Assembly (NCBI GenBank): GCA_002399405.1
Contig: DHDP01000020.1
Span: forward strand, 62,001-126,000
Length of the DNA stretch: 64,000 nucleotides
From: Treponema sp. UBA4873
Lineage (GTDB): Bacteria > Spirochaetota > Spirochaetia > Treponematales > Treponemataceae
Direction: 5' to 3'
Numbering within the stretch: the first letter of the stretch is position 1; every line of letters starts with the position of its first letter. Positions 29,701-38,186 of this stretch are shown here, in pieces. The notes beneath the pieces were generated by a model. The model saw only the letters and a list, made by a program, of their open reading frames with translations, did not search any database and had not been told where the DNA came from. The position numbers were made by a program, and so were the translations under genes.

Positions 29701-29936
29701 TCGGTTCCCGCAGTTTCCGCCGGAAGCTGCAGGCCGTCTTTGAGCGTGTAAAATCCTTCCTCCGCGGGTACGAGCGAATCCCTCAGTTCCTTCCGCCACA
29801 CGGGATGCGTAAAGTCGCCCGTCCCCACGAGGCCGATACCTTTTTTACGCGCCCACAAATCAAGGTGCTGTACGTCCCCGTCGGGACTTGTCGCACGCGA
29901 ATATTTCGAATGAATATGCAAATCAGCAATATACAT
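26727..29936 (-). CDS. EndoQ-like PHP endonuclease fused to UvrD/Rep helicase
   Basis: About 1069 residues. The N-terminal 380 residues match endonuclease Q: PHP metal motif IADLHIHSKYSRAT, VSNSDAHSPSKLGREANL, and a zinc finger CPVCGKKITIGVLHRV. EndoQ cuts DNA 5' of deaminated bases or abasic sites. The rest is an SF1 UvrD helicase: Walker A AGPGTGKTKTLV, VTFTNKAAAEMR, Walker B LLVDEFQDINPVQ, GDPDQSVYGFRGA, LRKNYRS, and TLHGSKGLEFPVVF near the end. The linker of about 100 residues is Ala/Lys-rich. The ATG at 29934-29936 lacks a Shine-Dalgarno and is 9 bases after TATACT on the minus strand (29946-29951). The fusion suggests cleavage and unwinding in one DNA-repair enzyme. Confidence 0.9.
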   Translation of the reverse strand: MYIADLHIHSKYSRATSPDGDVQHLDLWARKKGIGLVGTGDFTHPVWRKELRDSLVPAEEGFYTLKDGLQLPAETAGTDCAPRFVVTGEISSIYKKNGKTRKIHNLILLPGLDDADRIAAKLEAIGNIHSDGRPILGLDCRDLLEIVLETSPQAVFIPAHIWTPHFALFGAFSGFDTIEECFEDLTGEIHAVETGLSSDPPMNWRVSALDRFTLVSNSDAHSPSKLGREANLIDTGLSYTELKHAVETGEGFGGTIEFFPEEGKYHLDGHRDCLTSLTPEETVKLDGKCPVCGKKITIGVLHRVLELADRPDGYRRRDAKPFESLIPLPEVIASSTGNSAESKKTQELYAAMLKELGPEFTILREMPVEDISCASGACIAEGIRRLRERRVERVAGYDGKYGEIRLFDDAERDVFSGQSLLFGMPEKCAGKRAPSEAAEKIAKSASAGKRQPERKTESSDGAGGTGGVSRADGLNDEQFDAVNAAENTVAVIAGPGTGKTKTLVARIAYLIETLGVNPAEITAVTFTNKAAAEMRVRLETRLGAQAVRGLTVGTFHAVCLRLLDKRPLITENEALFLMQDISAELRIKKSSREALRAVSNIKNGTAVQEAGIDESAYEKYCEELKKLGFRDLDDLLLDALELDVKDKKMFTYLLVDEFQDINPVQRRLVRHWSGGGKNLFVIGDPDQSVYGFRGASASCFSDLQTDFPALRIITLRKNYRSAPEIISCALPVISRNPGGKRELAATRPSGTPVRLLTAGTALSEGIWIAREIARMTGGLGMLEAQKYVSDEREKRPFSDIAVLCRTHHQLEKVEYCLQHDSIPYVVSGRGDELDDPAVQGALLFFRFLLNPQDTVALAVSLRLVWNCTAERTARAVSACVSAAAPAGLSGPLHDAGCPPEFSAAVEKYLPAVQTEKPEVLLGEWAEEHGRNAAVEHLLGLSAFHPTMSGLLDALTLGEEADLCRASGKNYASGAVQLMTLHGSKGLEFPVVFLAGISAGELPMERKDSPVDIEEERRLFFVGMTRAKEELVLTASEPLSEFLDKLPGSVQRCMPETKRRGQETQQLELF

Positions 29937-30107
29937 GATACGACAAGTATACCGCTGTTCCGTCCGTCCCGCCATAGAGTAATTCTGTAACCCGCATATG
30001 CGTATATTTGTTAAATTGCAAATAGATTGCAAAAATGATATAGTGATAAGGGACTGCGGTTGTTTTTACGTAAAATTTTCGGAACAGCCTCAGCCCGGAG
30101 GACTTTT

Positions 30108-30788
30108 ATGATTTGCTTCACAGCAGGAACGACCGGAAAACGGAAGACGATGCGGACTGTCAGAAGCGTGCTGCTTGCAGCTCTGATGTTTACCGGAATT
30201 CCTGCGGCTCTTCACGCCCATCCGCACGTATTCATAAAGAACAGCGTACAGTTCGTATGGAACGACGCCGGAGACCTGCAGGGCGCGTACTTAACGTGGG
30301 ATTTCGACCGCTTTTTCAGCGCGGATATAATCAACTGGCTCGACGCGGACCACGACGGAAAGTTCAGCGACGCGGAGAGCGAAGAGGTATACAACCACGC
30401 GTTCATCAATCTGCGCCATTATTATTATTACACGTTCATCAGGCAGGGAACGAAACGGACAAATCCGCCGGCCGTAACGAAATTCAGGGCGGTTCAGAAA
30501 GACGGAATCATGACGTACCGGTTTTACATAGACCTTTCAAAGTATTCAGGGCGCGACCTGTACCTTGCCGTGTACGACTATACGTATTTCTGCGACGTGG
30601 AATATCCCGACAACTGCGTCACGTTTTCCTGCCCCGCCGGCGTAACTCCTTCCTGCAAAATCGTCGAGAACAAACAGTATCCCGTCTATTATGATCCGCT
30701 CAGCCCTGCAACAGATACGAGAATCTATTACAAATGGGCGCCCGGGCTTCAGACATATTATCCGATGGAGATTCATTTAACATGGTAA
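30108..30788 (+). CDS. DUF1007 family periplasmic protein with EF-hand-like loop
   Basis: Secreted protein of about 226 residues. GGAGGA at 30097-30102 selects the ATG at 30108; a second ATG at 30150 would give a shorter signal peptide. The signal sequence (VLLAALMFTGIPAALHA) ends before HPHVFI, the conserved DUF1007 start. An EF-hand-like calcium loop, DADHDGKFSDAE, is seen near residue 80. DUF1007 proteins accompany NicO/RcnA nickel-cobalt transporters, which matches the next gene; the two overlap by 7 bases. Confidence 0.85.
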   Translation: MICFTAGTTGKRKTMRTVRSVLLAALMFTGIPAALHAHPHVFIKNSVQFVWNDAGDLQGAYLTWDFDRFFSADIINWLDADHDGKFSDAESEEVYNHAFINLRHYYYYTFIRQGTKRTNPPAVTKFRAVQKDGIMTYRFYIDLSKYSGRDLYLAVYDYTYFCDVEYPDNCVTFSCPAGVTPSCKIVENKQYPVYYDPLSPATDTRIYYKWAPGLQTYYPMEIHLTW

Positions 30789-31753
30789 AAAAAACACGCA
30801 TTCTGATTTGTGCCGCAGCCGCCATTCTGTGCATTTCACCGCTCGCAGCAAATCCGCTGCTCAGCCCGCAGCAGGAAACCTCGCCGTCGAATCAGCAGGA
30901 ACAGCAGACAGCGTCATCCGCAGACGGCAGTGAAAAAAAGCAGGACGAACTGCTCTCCGTGAGACCCGGAACGCAGAACAGGCATATTACGGGATTTCAG
31001 GCAAAACTTCAGGAAAAGCTCGGGAACCTCCTGTACGGATTCAGACACGGAACGGCCGGTCCCGGAGCGGTAATTCTTGTGCTTTTCGTCGCCTTTCTGT
31101 ACGGCATGCTGCATGCACTCGGACCGGGACACCGCAAGACAGTCGTCTTTTCGCTGTACATAGTCAGGCGCGCTCCGTGGTGGGAACCGGCGCTTACGTC
31201 GTTCATACTCGCGCTTCTCCACGGCGTGTCCGCGATCGTTTTTATGGTAATAGTTAACGGAATCGCGGGTTCCGTGGCCGTGGCCGCCGACCAGACGGCG
31301 GTTGCGGCGGAAGGATATTCGTTTCTGGTAATAATACTCGTCACACTTTTTTTCATAATCAAAGAATCGGTAGAATTCTTCAGAAGCGGACATCATCACT
31401 GCGGCTGCGGCGGAGACGGGAAAAGCGGCGCCGCACGTATCATACCGTTTCTCTTTTCAGGGCTGTATCCGTGTCCGGGGGCCATCCTCATCCTCGCGTT
31501 CTGCTATTCTCTCGGCATAAAGGCGTTCGGAAATCTCTGCATTCTTTCCATGTCGCTCGGAATGATTATTCCCGTTACGGCCGCAGCGTATCTGGCATGG
31601 GGCGGCAGAGAAAAACTGTTCAAATCGCTCAGCGGCAACGAAGAAGCCGCCGAAAAAGTTTCATTCGGAGTCGAGATGGGCGGCTACCTGTTCCTCTTCG
31701 CTGTATCTCTGTACATAGCATGGCCGTTTCTGTACAGCCTGATTACGCGCTGA
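30782..31753 (+). CDS. NicO-family nickel/cobalt transporter
   Basis: Membrane transporter of about 323 residues. A signal-like N-terminus and a Gln/Ser-rich periplasmic stretch precede six membrane helices. Helix I region has FLYGMLHALGPGHRKTVVFS, the HX4DH-like/GHRK signature of NicO proteins; LHGVSAIVF and FSGLYPCPGAILIL follow. A His/Cys cluster, GHHHCGCGGD, in the central loop could bind metal. GGAG lies before the ATG. With the DUF1007 partner it probably moves Ni or Co, in which direction is unknown. Confidence 0.88.
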   Translation: MVKKTRILICAAAAILCISPLAANPLLSPQQETSPSNQQEQQTASSADGSEKKQDELLSVRPGTQNRHITGFQAKLQEKLGNLLYGFRHGTAGPGAVILVLFVAFLYGMLHALGPGHRKTVVFSLYIVRRAPWWEPALTSFILALLHGVSAIVFMVIVNGIAGSVAVAADQTAVAAEGYSFLVIILVTLFFIIKESVEFFRSGHHHCGCGGDGKSGAARIIPFLFSGLYPCPGAILILAFCYSLGIKAFGNLCILSMSLGMIIPVTAAAYLAWGGREKLFKSLSGNEEAAEKVSFGVEMGGYLFLFAVSLYIAWPFLYSLITR

Positions 31754-31819
31754 TACAGCGAGCGCTGTGCCAACGTGCGCTGACACAGCGGATGCCGATG
31801 CGGCAGGCGCCGTATCAGC
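31749..31819. repeat. Imperfect inverted repeats after the NicO gene
   Basis: GCTGATAC (31749-31756) and GTATCAGC (31812-31819) form outer arms. Between them are several CGCTG.ACAGCG units, including ACAGCGAGCGCTGT. The region can fold into branched hairpins but has no T tail, so a role in mRNA stability is as likely as termination. Confidence 0.4.
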
Positions 31820-31878
31820 AGCATTGACCATACAGGCGGATGTGCATACAATATAAAAAACAAAACAGCAGGCACATC

Positions 31879-32868
31879 GTGAATCAGATAACAGTATACA
31901 CGTACCGCGAATTCGACGAAGGGCGGTACTTCGAACAGTTTGAAAAAGAACATGACGTACGGATTGTAAAATGTTACGGTAATCCGGACGGAGAAAATCT
32001 TGAACTTGCGCGCGGCAGCACGTGCGTCAACATCATAACGACGAAAATCACCGAAGAAATAATACGGAAGTTTGCGGATATGGGAGTCAGATATATCGCG
32101 ACCCGCACAATCGGATACGACCATATAGACATGAAAGCAGCGGCAGCATACGGTATTACGGTTGCAAACGCGCCGTACGGACCGGAAGGCGTCGCAGATT
32201 ACACCGTCATGCTCATGCTTATGGCGCTCAGAAACATGAAGCGCATCATGCAGCGGACGGAACTCCAGGACTATACCCTGAACGGCCTCATGGGAAAGGA
32301 ACTCCACGACCTTACCGTCGGCGTCGTCGGAACGGGACGGATAGGAACGCGCGTCGTACAGAATCTGAGCGGATTCGGCTGCCGCATTCTCGCGTACGAT
32401 CTGCATGAAAACGCGGAAGTACGCAGATACGCCGAATATACCGATGCGGATACACTGCTGCACAACGCCGACCTCGTGACGTTTCATACGCCGCTCACCG
32501 ACGACAATTATCATCTTATTAATAAAGAAACGCTCGGCAGGATGAAAGACGGCGTCATACTCGTAAACACCGCACGCGGCCCGCTCATCGAAACGGAAGC
32601 GCTCATTTCAGGACTGGAGTCGGGAAAAATCGGTGCGGCGGCAATCGACGTCGTCGAGCACGAAGCGGGATTGTACTACAACGACCTCAAATCAACGGTG
32701 CTCACCAACAGGGAACTCACGGTCCTCCGCGGATTCCCCAACGTAACGGTGAGCCACCATATGGCCTTCTACACGCAGAACGCAATCCGCACGATGGTGC
32801 TCGATTCTATGGAAGGCTGTCTGCAGTTCATGCAGACGGGAACGAGCAGATGGAGTGTGGGGAAATAA
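31879..32868 (+). CDS. VanH-like D-isomer-specific 2-hydroxyacid dehydrogenase
   Basis: NAD-dependent reductase of about 330 residues, making or using D-lactate or a similar D-2-hydroxyacid. Substrate/N-terminal domain with RTIGYDHIDMKAAAAYGI, dinucleotide-binding GVVGTGRIGTRVVQ, catalytic Arg in NTARGPLIET, Glu in DVVEHEAGLY and His in VSHHMAFYT. The pattern, including VADYTVMLMLMALRNMK, is closer to VanH than to generic D-lactate dehydrogenases. The start is taken as GTG at 31879; an ATG at 31840 would add 13 residues that do not look conserved. No van ligase or dipeptidase is nearby. It ends 8 bases from the convergent chemoreceptor gene. Confidence 0.85.
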   Translation: MNQITVYTYREFDEGRYFEQFEKEHDVRIVKCYGNPDGENLELARGSTCVNIITTKITEEIIRKFADMGVRYIATRTIGYDHIDMKAAAAYGITVANAPYGPEGVADYTVMLMLMALRNMKRIMQRTELQDYTLNGLMGKELHDLTVGVVGTGRIGTRVVQNLSGFGCRILAYDLHENAEVRRYAEYTDADTLLHNADLVTFHTPLTDDNYHLINKETLGRMKDGVILVNTARGPLIETEALISGLESGKIGAAAIDVVEHEAGLYYNDLKSTVLTNRELTVLRGFPNVTVSHHMAFYTQNAIRTMVLDSMEGCLQFMQTGTSRWSVGK

Positions 32869-32876
32869 GCTATCCC

Positions 32877-34958
32877 CTAGATGCGGAACCGGTCGACCTG
32901 TGCGCCGATCCGCACAATCGTTTCCCCCGTATGTTTCGATATGCGGTTCAGCCCGTTGCCCGTTTCGCTGATTTTCCGCACGCCCGTTTCCATTTCACTG
33001 ACTTTTTCCTTCATCGACACGGTCGCATCCTGCAGACGCTTCACTTCGTCGAGAATAGCTTTCTGCCCCGTACTCATTTCCGCCGATGCTGTGCGCACTT
33101 CGACAGTGCTGTCGTTCATCGTGCTGAGCGCTTCGCCTATCTGCATTGAACCGGACAGCTGCTCTTTCATCGCGTTCTTTATCTGCATGACGAGAGAATT
33201 CGTTTCATTGATATTCGCAGACACGGCACCGAACGCGTTCGTACTGTCTCCCGATGCGGTTACGACAGTCACTATGGATTCCTGTATTTTCTTGAGTTGT
33301 TCCCCGATAGTCTTCGACTGAACCGACGATGTTTCCGAAAGTTTTCTGATTTCGTCCGCGACGACGCTGAATCCTTTACCGGCTTCTCCCGCGTGGGCCG
33401 CTTCGATTGCGGCGTTCATGGCAAGCAGACTCGTCTGTTCGGCGATGCCTGCGATTGCGGTGTTCGCCTCTTCAAGCATATCGGACTGACCGGAAATCTG
33501 CTTTATCTGTTCGCTCACCCGTTCCTGCTTTGTCATGCCGTCTTTCGAACGCGCTTCGAGAGCAGTGAACGACTGAGCCATCTGCTCGACGGATTTATTA
33601 ACGCCGCCGATGTTTCCTATCATCTCTTCCACGGCGGAGGACGCCTCGGTAATGCCGCCCGCCTGATTTTCTATCATCTTCTCGAGCGACACGATGTTCT
33701 GCGAAATTTCGGTTACCGCGCCGGCCGTTTCCTCGACGCTCGCCGACTGATTCGTTATTTCCTGTCTGACTCCGTCTATGTCCGCCTGTATCTGCAGTAT
33801 GGCGCTCGACGTGTCTTCAATACTTGCTCTGAGCATGTCGCCGTCGGAGGAAAGCTCGTCTTTCGATTTTTTCAGGTCCGCCATAATACCCTGCAGTTTT
33901 TCGACAAACATATTGAATCCGTTAACAACGGAGCCGATTTCGTTATTAACGGTACGGTCAAGACGGCGCGTAAGGTCCGCGCTGCCGGAAGCTATATCCT
34001 GAACCGACTTCTCCACGTTCCTCAGCGGTTTAATAATTCTTCCGACAGTCAGCGCGGTAATAAGGATGAGTGCAACGATGCACACCAAAAAGAGTACCGC
34101 CATCGTTCTCCCGAGCCTGTCCGCCGTCGCTTTTATCTCCGCTTCCGGCAGGACGGCAGCGACAGCCCACGACGTATTCTGCACCGGACCGAAGAAAGTA
34201 TACGAACCGTCCGCAAGGCGTCCCGTTCCCGCTTCCCTGTTCATCATCAGTTTTATTGCGGCCCGTTCTCCCGGATCAGTGCTGGCATTCATATCTTTCA
34301 TAATATTTTTTTCATCAGGATGAGCAATGCAGACACCGTTCCCGTTGAACAGTTCCAGATATCCGTGCGTGCCGACTTTTATGGACCCGATAAATTTCTG
34401 CAGTCTTTCAAACGATACGACTCCGCCGAAGAATCCGACTTTTCTATTGTTTCTGTCATACGCAGTAACGCAGATCGTATAAAGGAACGAATTATCAGCA
34501 GAAGACTGAAGCGGATTGCTTATATAAAAATCAATTTTATTCTGAAGCATGACTTTCACAAAATTCAGGTTGGGCGAATTCGTTTCTCCGCCCGATTCAT
34601 TCCGCAGAATTCCGCCAAGGTCGCAGAAAAAAATCTCGTTGAAATCGGCAGGCCTGCGGTTCCTGTTGTTCCGAAGCCAGTCGACGGCTCCGTCGATATC
34701 GCCGGCGGCTATGAAATCGGATTTCGTATACATATAAAGTTCACGGATAAGCTGCTGATTCCATGAGTCAATCGTATCCGCATAGATAGGCACGGTGCCC
34801 GAAATGGTGCCGGTAAGACTCCGCTCGGATCCTTTCGCAACAAGATAATACGATACAACCCCGAGAGCAGCAAACAGCACCGCAATGACAAACCCGAGGC
34901 GTATCGAAAACTGTACGATAATACTTGTCCTCTTCTGTTCCGATGTTTTTCCGCTCAT
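32877..34958 (-). CDS. Methyl-accepting chemotaxis protein
   Basis: Transmembrane chemoreceptor of about 693 residues. First membrane helix about residues 19-41, a periplasmic dCache-like sensor (with DSFIAAGDIDG-type and GTHGYLELFNGNGVCIAHP patterns), second membrane helix near residues 280-305, HAMP (IIKPLRNVEKSVQDIASG), then the signalling domain with the conserved tip IAEQTSLLAMNAAIEAAHAG and KGFSVVADEIRKLSE. The protein ends without a CheR pentapeptide tether. It indicates a motile organism. Ligand unknown. Confidence 0.94.
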   Translation of the reverse strand: MSGKTSEQKRTSIIVQFSIRLGFVIAVLFAALGVVSYYLVAKGSERSLTGTISGTVPIYADTIDSWNQQLIRELYMYTKSDFIAAGDIDGAVDWLRNNRNRRPADFNEIFFCDLGGILRNESGGETNSPNLNFVKVMLQNKIDFYISNPLQSSADNSFLYTICVTAYDRNNRKVGFFGGVVSFERLQKFIGSIKVGTHGYLELFNGNGVCIAHPDEKNIMKDMNASTDPGERAAIKLMMNREAGTGRLADGSYTFFGPVQNTSWAVAAVLPEAEIKATADRLGRTMAVLFLVCIVALILITALTVGRIIKPLRNVEKSVQDIASGSADLTRRLDRTVNNEIGSVVNGFNMFVEKLQGIMADLKKSKDELSSDGDMLRASIEDTSSAILQIQADIDGVRQEITNQSASVEETAGAVTEISQNIVSLEKMIENQAGGITEASSAVEEMIGNIGGVNKSVEQMAQSFTALEARSKDGMTKQERVSEQIKQISGQSDMLEEANTAIAGIAEQTSLLAMNAAIEAAHAGEAGKGFSVVADEIRKLSETSSVQSKTIGEQLKKIQESIVTVVTASGDSTNAFGAVSANINETNSLVMQIKNAMKEQLSGSMQIGEALSTMNDSTVEVRTASAEMSTGQKAILDEVKRLQDATVSMKEKVSEMETGVRKISETGNGLNRISKHTGETIVRIGAQVDRFRI

Positions 34959-35045
34959 ACAATACCATCCCTACTAAATGTGATTTTGTTACGGCTCCCC
35001 CAACGGGAAACCTCTTTTTTTTTAAATAAATACGATATATGGAAT

Positions 35046-35080
35046 CACTGATTACATCATCAGGATTCAATCAGCGAGTC
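35046..35080 (+). repeat. Dispersed 35-bp hairpin repeat, copy 2
   Basis: Reads CACTGATTACATCATC then GATTCAATCAGCGAGTC. It agrees with the copy at 38958-38992 at about 29 of 35 positions by eye. CTGATT and AATCAG form the inner stem and the flanks GGAATCA/GAGTCC extend it. It lies in the 292-base gap between the chemoreceptor and the Nudix gene. The rest of that gap shows no gene or clear promoter. Confidence 0.55.
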
Positions 35081-35250
35081 CTGCGCATACACAGTATTAT
35101 GCATTCCAAATTATGTTGCAAGCTGAATGAATAAATTTAATATGAATTTTCTGTTCAAAGTTCATTTCGGATTTTTGATTGAACACGCCTGCTCATGATG
35201 ATATGCTCAGATATCTTTAAGCAGAGACAAAAGATTCAAGGAAGCAAAAC

Positions 35251-35670
35251 ATGATCCATTACGAAGTCGCGGCAGCAGTCATTATCCGTTCAACGGCAGA
35301 CGGTGCCGCAGAAATATTCTGCGCGCAGCGCCCCGGACCGAAAGCCGGAAAAAAACAGAACGAAACTGATTACAAATGGGAATTTCCCGGCGGTAAAATC
35401 GAATCCGGCGAAACGCGGCAGCAGGCGCTTGTGCGTGAAATCCGAGAGGAATTCGACACGGAAATTGCGGTCGGAAATTACATCACGACTGTCGAACACG
35501 AATACGAAACGTTCAGCATCACGATGCATGCGTTTTACTGCACTGTCATAAACGGCAGTCTGTCGCTCAGGGAACACCTTGATTCAAAGTGGCTGCTGCG
35601 GACTGAACTGGAACAGCAGGACTGGGCGGCGGCCGACGTTCCGGTTATGAAGCGCGTTGCAGAAGAATAA
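35251..35670 (+). CDS. Nudix hydrolase, MutT-like (8-oxo-dGTP diphosphatase type)
   Basis: About 139 residues. The Nudix box spans GKIESGETRQQALVREIREE followed by FDTEI, with all catalytic Glu residues. The N-terminus (VAAAVIIRSTADGAAEIFCA) and the late substrate pocket DSKWLLRTEL match small MutT proteins that remove oxidised nucleotides. Preceded by AAGGAAG. It stands alone, convergent with the ulaE-like gene, only 2 bases apart. Confidence 0.9.
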   Translation: MIHYEVAAAVIIRSTADGAAEIFCAQRPGPKAGKKQNETDYKWEFPGGKIESGETRQQALVREIREEFDTEIAVGNYITTVEHEYETFSITMHAFYCTVINGSLSLREHLDSKWLLRTELEQQDWAAADVPVMKRVAEE

Positions 35671-35672
35671 CC

Positions 35673-36539
35673 TCAGCACCGGCTTTCTTCGCGTTCCATC
35701 CCGGAAAGAATTGTCCGGGCAAGCCCCGCGGCCGTCTGCAGATTTTTCCTCCAGTCGTCCGTTTCCGTATACCAGAGCTCCGTCACATACCGCCTGATAT
35801 GCATATCCCAGCACTTTTTCAGAAGGCGCCTGAAATCAACATGGCCTTCCCCGAACGGTACTTCCCTGTATTTTCCGGGAGCCGTTTCCTTGATATGGAC
35901 TGCGACAATATGACCTGCTCCCGCCTCAAGGTCATCGGCGGCATCAGTACCGTAAAGCAGTGAAGAATTTGTTATGTTTCCGAGATCGGGATAAATAGTA
36001 AGATACGGAGACGACACATAGTCGACGAATGTTCTGGCTTTTGCAACCGTATCCATAAAAGGCGTTTCCATCGTTTCAAAACCGAGTACGACGCCTGATT
36101 CGGCCGCAATGTCGACGCATTTACTGAGATTCCGCCTGAACCGCCCGACGGTTTCCTCCGTCGATTTTTCATAATAAACGTCGTACCCCGCAAGCATTAT
36201 TATTCTGATTCCGAGGTCAGAGGCAAAGCGTATTGATTTTTTCATGATATCCATGCCCTTCTGTTCGACCGACGGATCACTGCTGCCGAGAGGATATTTC
36301 CGGTGCCCGCTCAGACACATCGAACGCACGGGAATTCCTGCGACCTGCATCGTATTTATTAAAAACATTTTCTCCGCATCGGACATATCGAGACGTGCGA
36401 TTTTTCCGTCCGTTTCGTCGATGCTTATTTCCACAAAATCATAGCCGAATCCTTTCGCGGTCGACAGTTTTTCGGCCCACGACATCGACGGCGGAACTGC
36501 CTTTTCATACATCCCCAGCTCGTATTTTTTTTCCTGCAT
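35673..36539 (-). CDS. L-ribulose/L-xylulose-5-phosphate 3-epimerase, UlaE/SgbU family
   Basis: TIM-barrel epimerase of about 288 residues acting on L-xylulose-5-phosphate in the ascorbate pathway. LGMYEKAVPPSMSWAEKL at the start, VEISIDETDGKIARLD, RSMCLSGHRKYPLG, LAGYDVYYE, YPDLGN and VPFGEGHVDF follow the UlaE pattern throughout, including metal-binding Glu/Asp/His. Start ATG at 36537-36539, two bases after the upstream ptsI stop; upstream in-frame codons are antisense-like. Last gene of the ascorbate-like operon. Confidence 0.93.
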   Translation of the reverse strand: MQEKKYELGMYEKAVPPSMSWAEKLSTAKGFGYDFVEISIDETDGKIARLDMSDAEKMFLINTMQVAGIPVRSMCLSGHRKYPLGSSDPSVEQKGMDIMKKSIRFASDLGIRIIMLAGYDVYYEKSTEETVGRFRRNLSKCVDIAAESGVVLGFETMETPFMDTVAKARTFVDYVSSPYLTIYPDLGNITNSSLLYGTDAADDLEAGAGHIVAVHIKETAPGKYREVPFGEGHVDFRRLLKKCWDMHIRRYVTELWYTETDDWRKNLQTAAGLARTILSGMEREESRC

Positions 36540-36541
36540 AA

Positions 36542-38173
36542 TCACAGCTCCGCTATTTTCCTTTTTATTTTCAGTATGTGTATCGCGCTCATGCTGAACT
36601 CGCGCAATCCGGTCTGAAGCAGTCGTTCCGTAAAAGCGGGATTCCCGGCCATCTCTCCGCAGACATCGACGGGGATACCGGCCTCTTCTGCGCATTCTAT
36701 GACGTGCTTAATAAGAGCCAGCACAGCAGGATGGGCTTCGTCGTATAAGTCGGCAATCGTTTCGTTTCCCCGGTCTACAGCCAGCGTATACTGCGTCAGA
36801 TCGTTCGTTCCGATGCTGAAAAAATCAGCCTCGCGGGCAAGATCCGCCGCGGTGACCGCAGCGGCAGGCGTCTCTATCATCACGCCGAGCGGAACATTTT
36901 CCGAAACTGTAACACCGGCCCGTCTGCATTCAAGGACCACATTTTTTATTAATTTTTTTGTCTGCCTGATTTCCTCCGCTGAAATAATCATGGGAAGCAT
37001 TATTCTTGCATTCCCGTACGCGGCAGCACGGAGAACGGCCCGCAGCTGGGTACGGAAGACATCCTCATGTCTGAGACAATAACGGATAGCGCGGAGTCCG
37101 AGAAACGGATTCGATTCGCAGGGAATGTGCAGCGCCGCAATATTTTTGTCCCCACCCGCATCGAGGGTACGAAATACGACGGGTTTGCCGTCCATCTTTT
37201 CCAGAACGCGTCTGTATACTTCGAACTGCCCGTTTTCCGAAGGCAGTACCGTTCCCCCTTTTTTCATAAACATGAACTCCGTTCTGAACAATCCTATTCC
37301 GTCCGCGTTGTTCGCGAGCACTTCCGGCAAATCCTCCTCTGAACCGATATTGGCATATAACGCAACGGGAGTTCCGTCTTTTGCACAGATTTTTCTGTCG
37401 AGATATACGCGGCAGGCTTCATTTTCAGTTTTTGTTTTCTCGATTCTGGCCGTATATGAATTCACAATTTCCGCGGAAGGCTCTATGAATACGACGCCGT
37501 CACCGCCGTCCACAACCGACCGGACACCGTTTTTTACCCGTATGCAGATGTCTTCAATTCCCGAAATCATCGGAATGCCGAGGGAACGTGACAGAATTGC
37601 CGCATGGGAAGTCCTGCTTCCGCTTTCGACAAGTATGCCGAGCAGCAGCGATTTATCCATCGTTTCCATATCGGCAGGGCCGATCTCTTTTGCCGCAAGA
37701 ACGAACGGCTTCTGCTCCGTACCGAGTCCGCAGGCGGTATCCGATGCTGCCGTCTTTATCATACGGAATATCTGTCTGAAATCCTCCGCACGGGCCTGAA
37801 GATACGGATCGTTTATAGCGAGCATATCTTCCACATACTGCTTTGAAACTTCACACACTGCCGTATCAAAACCGACGAGCTCGTTTTCGATGCAGGCCGT
37901 CAGGTCTTTTTCCAATTCCGTATCAGTCACAATTTCAAGGTAGCCCTCAAAAATCGCGTACGATTCCTTCGTGCCGGAATCGACGGAATGTGCAATCAGT
38001 CCTTTGACTGTACGCTGTGTACACGCGAGCGCCTGATGCACTTTTTCCTTTTCAAAAGCGACACGCCCGCGTGTGACTGCATTGCGAGGGCATTCGAGAA
38101 TTTCGGTTCTGTACACATATACCGGTCCGACGGCAAATCCGGCAGAAACAGGTCTGCCCTGAATAGTCTCCAT
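36542..38173 (-). CDS. ptsI: PTS enzyme I (phosphoenolpyruvate-protein phosphotransferase), ula-linked copy
   Basis: Takes phosphate from phosphoenolpyruvate and passes it to HPr. About 543 residues. The phospho-His lies in SGSRTSHAAILSRSLGIP (about residue 190), the PEP-binding part has RTEFMFMKKG, RTLDAGGDKN and GIGLFR, and the dimer/active site ends with FFSIGTNDLTQYTLAVDRGN and CGEMAGNP. One of three enzyme I genes in the window. It is encoded with its own HPr, EIIA, EIIB and EIIC, so it is probably dedicated to this transporter. Confidence 0.95.
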   Translation of the reverse strand: METIQGRPVSAGFAVGPVYVYRTEILECPRNAVTRGRVAFEKEKVHQALACTQRTVKGLIAHSVDSGTKESYAIFEGYLEIVTDTELEKDLTACIENELVGFDTAVCEVSKQYVEDMLAINDPYLQARAEDFRQIFRMIKTAASDTACGLGTEQKPFVLAAKEIGPADMETMDKSLLLGILVESGSRTSHAAILSRSLGIPMISGIEDICIRVKNGVRSVVDGGDGVVFIEPSAEIVNSYTARIEKTKTENEACRVYLDRKICAKDGTPVALYANIGSEEDLPEVLANNADGIGLFRTEFMFMKKGGTVLPSENGQFEVYRRVLEKMDGKPVVFRTLDAGGDKNIAALHIPCESNPFLGLRAIRYCLRHEDVFRTQLRAVLRAAAYGNARIMLPMIISAEEIRQTKKLIKNVVLECRRAGVTVSENVPLGVMIETPAAAVTAADLAREADFFSIGTNDLTQYTLAVDRGNETIADLYDEAHPAVLALIKHVIECAEEAGIPVDVCGEMAGNPAFTERLLQTGLREFSMSAIHILKIKRKIAEL

Positions 38174-38186
38174 AAAACACGCACCT

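Noticed and set aside
31879..32868. Part of a vancomycin-resistance cluster
   Set aside because: No ligase, VanX or VanRS-type genes are adjacent.
33297..34766. A 489-codon plus-strand open frame
   Set aside because: It is antisense to the chemoreceptor gene, whose domains are unmistakable; composition is that of a shadow frame.
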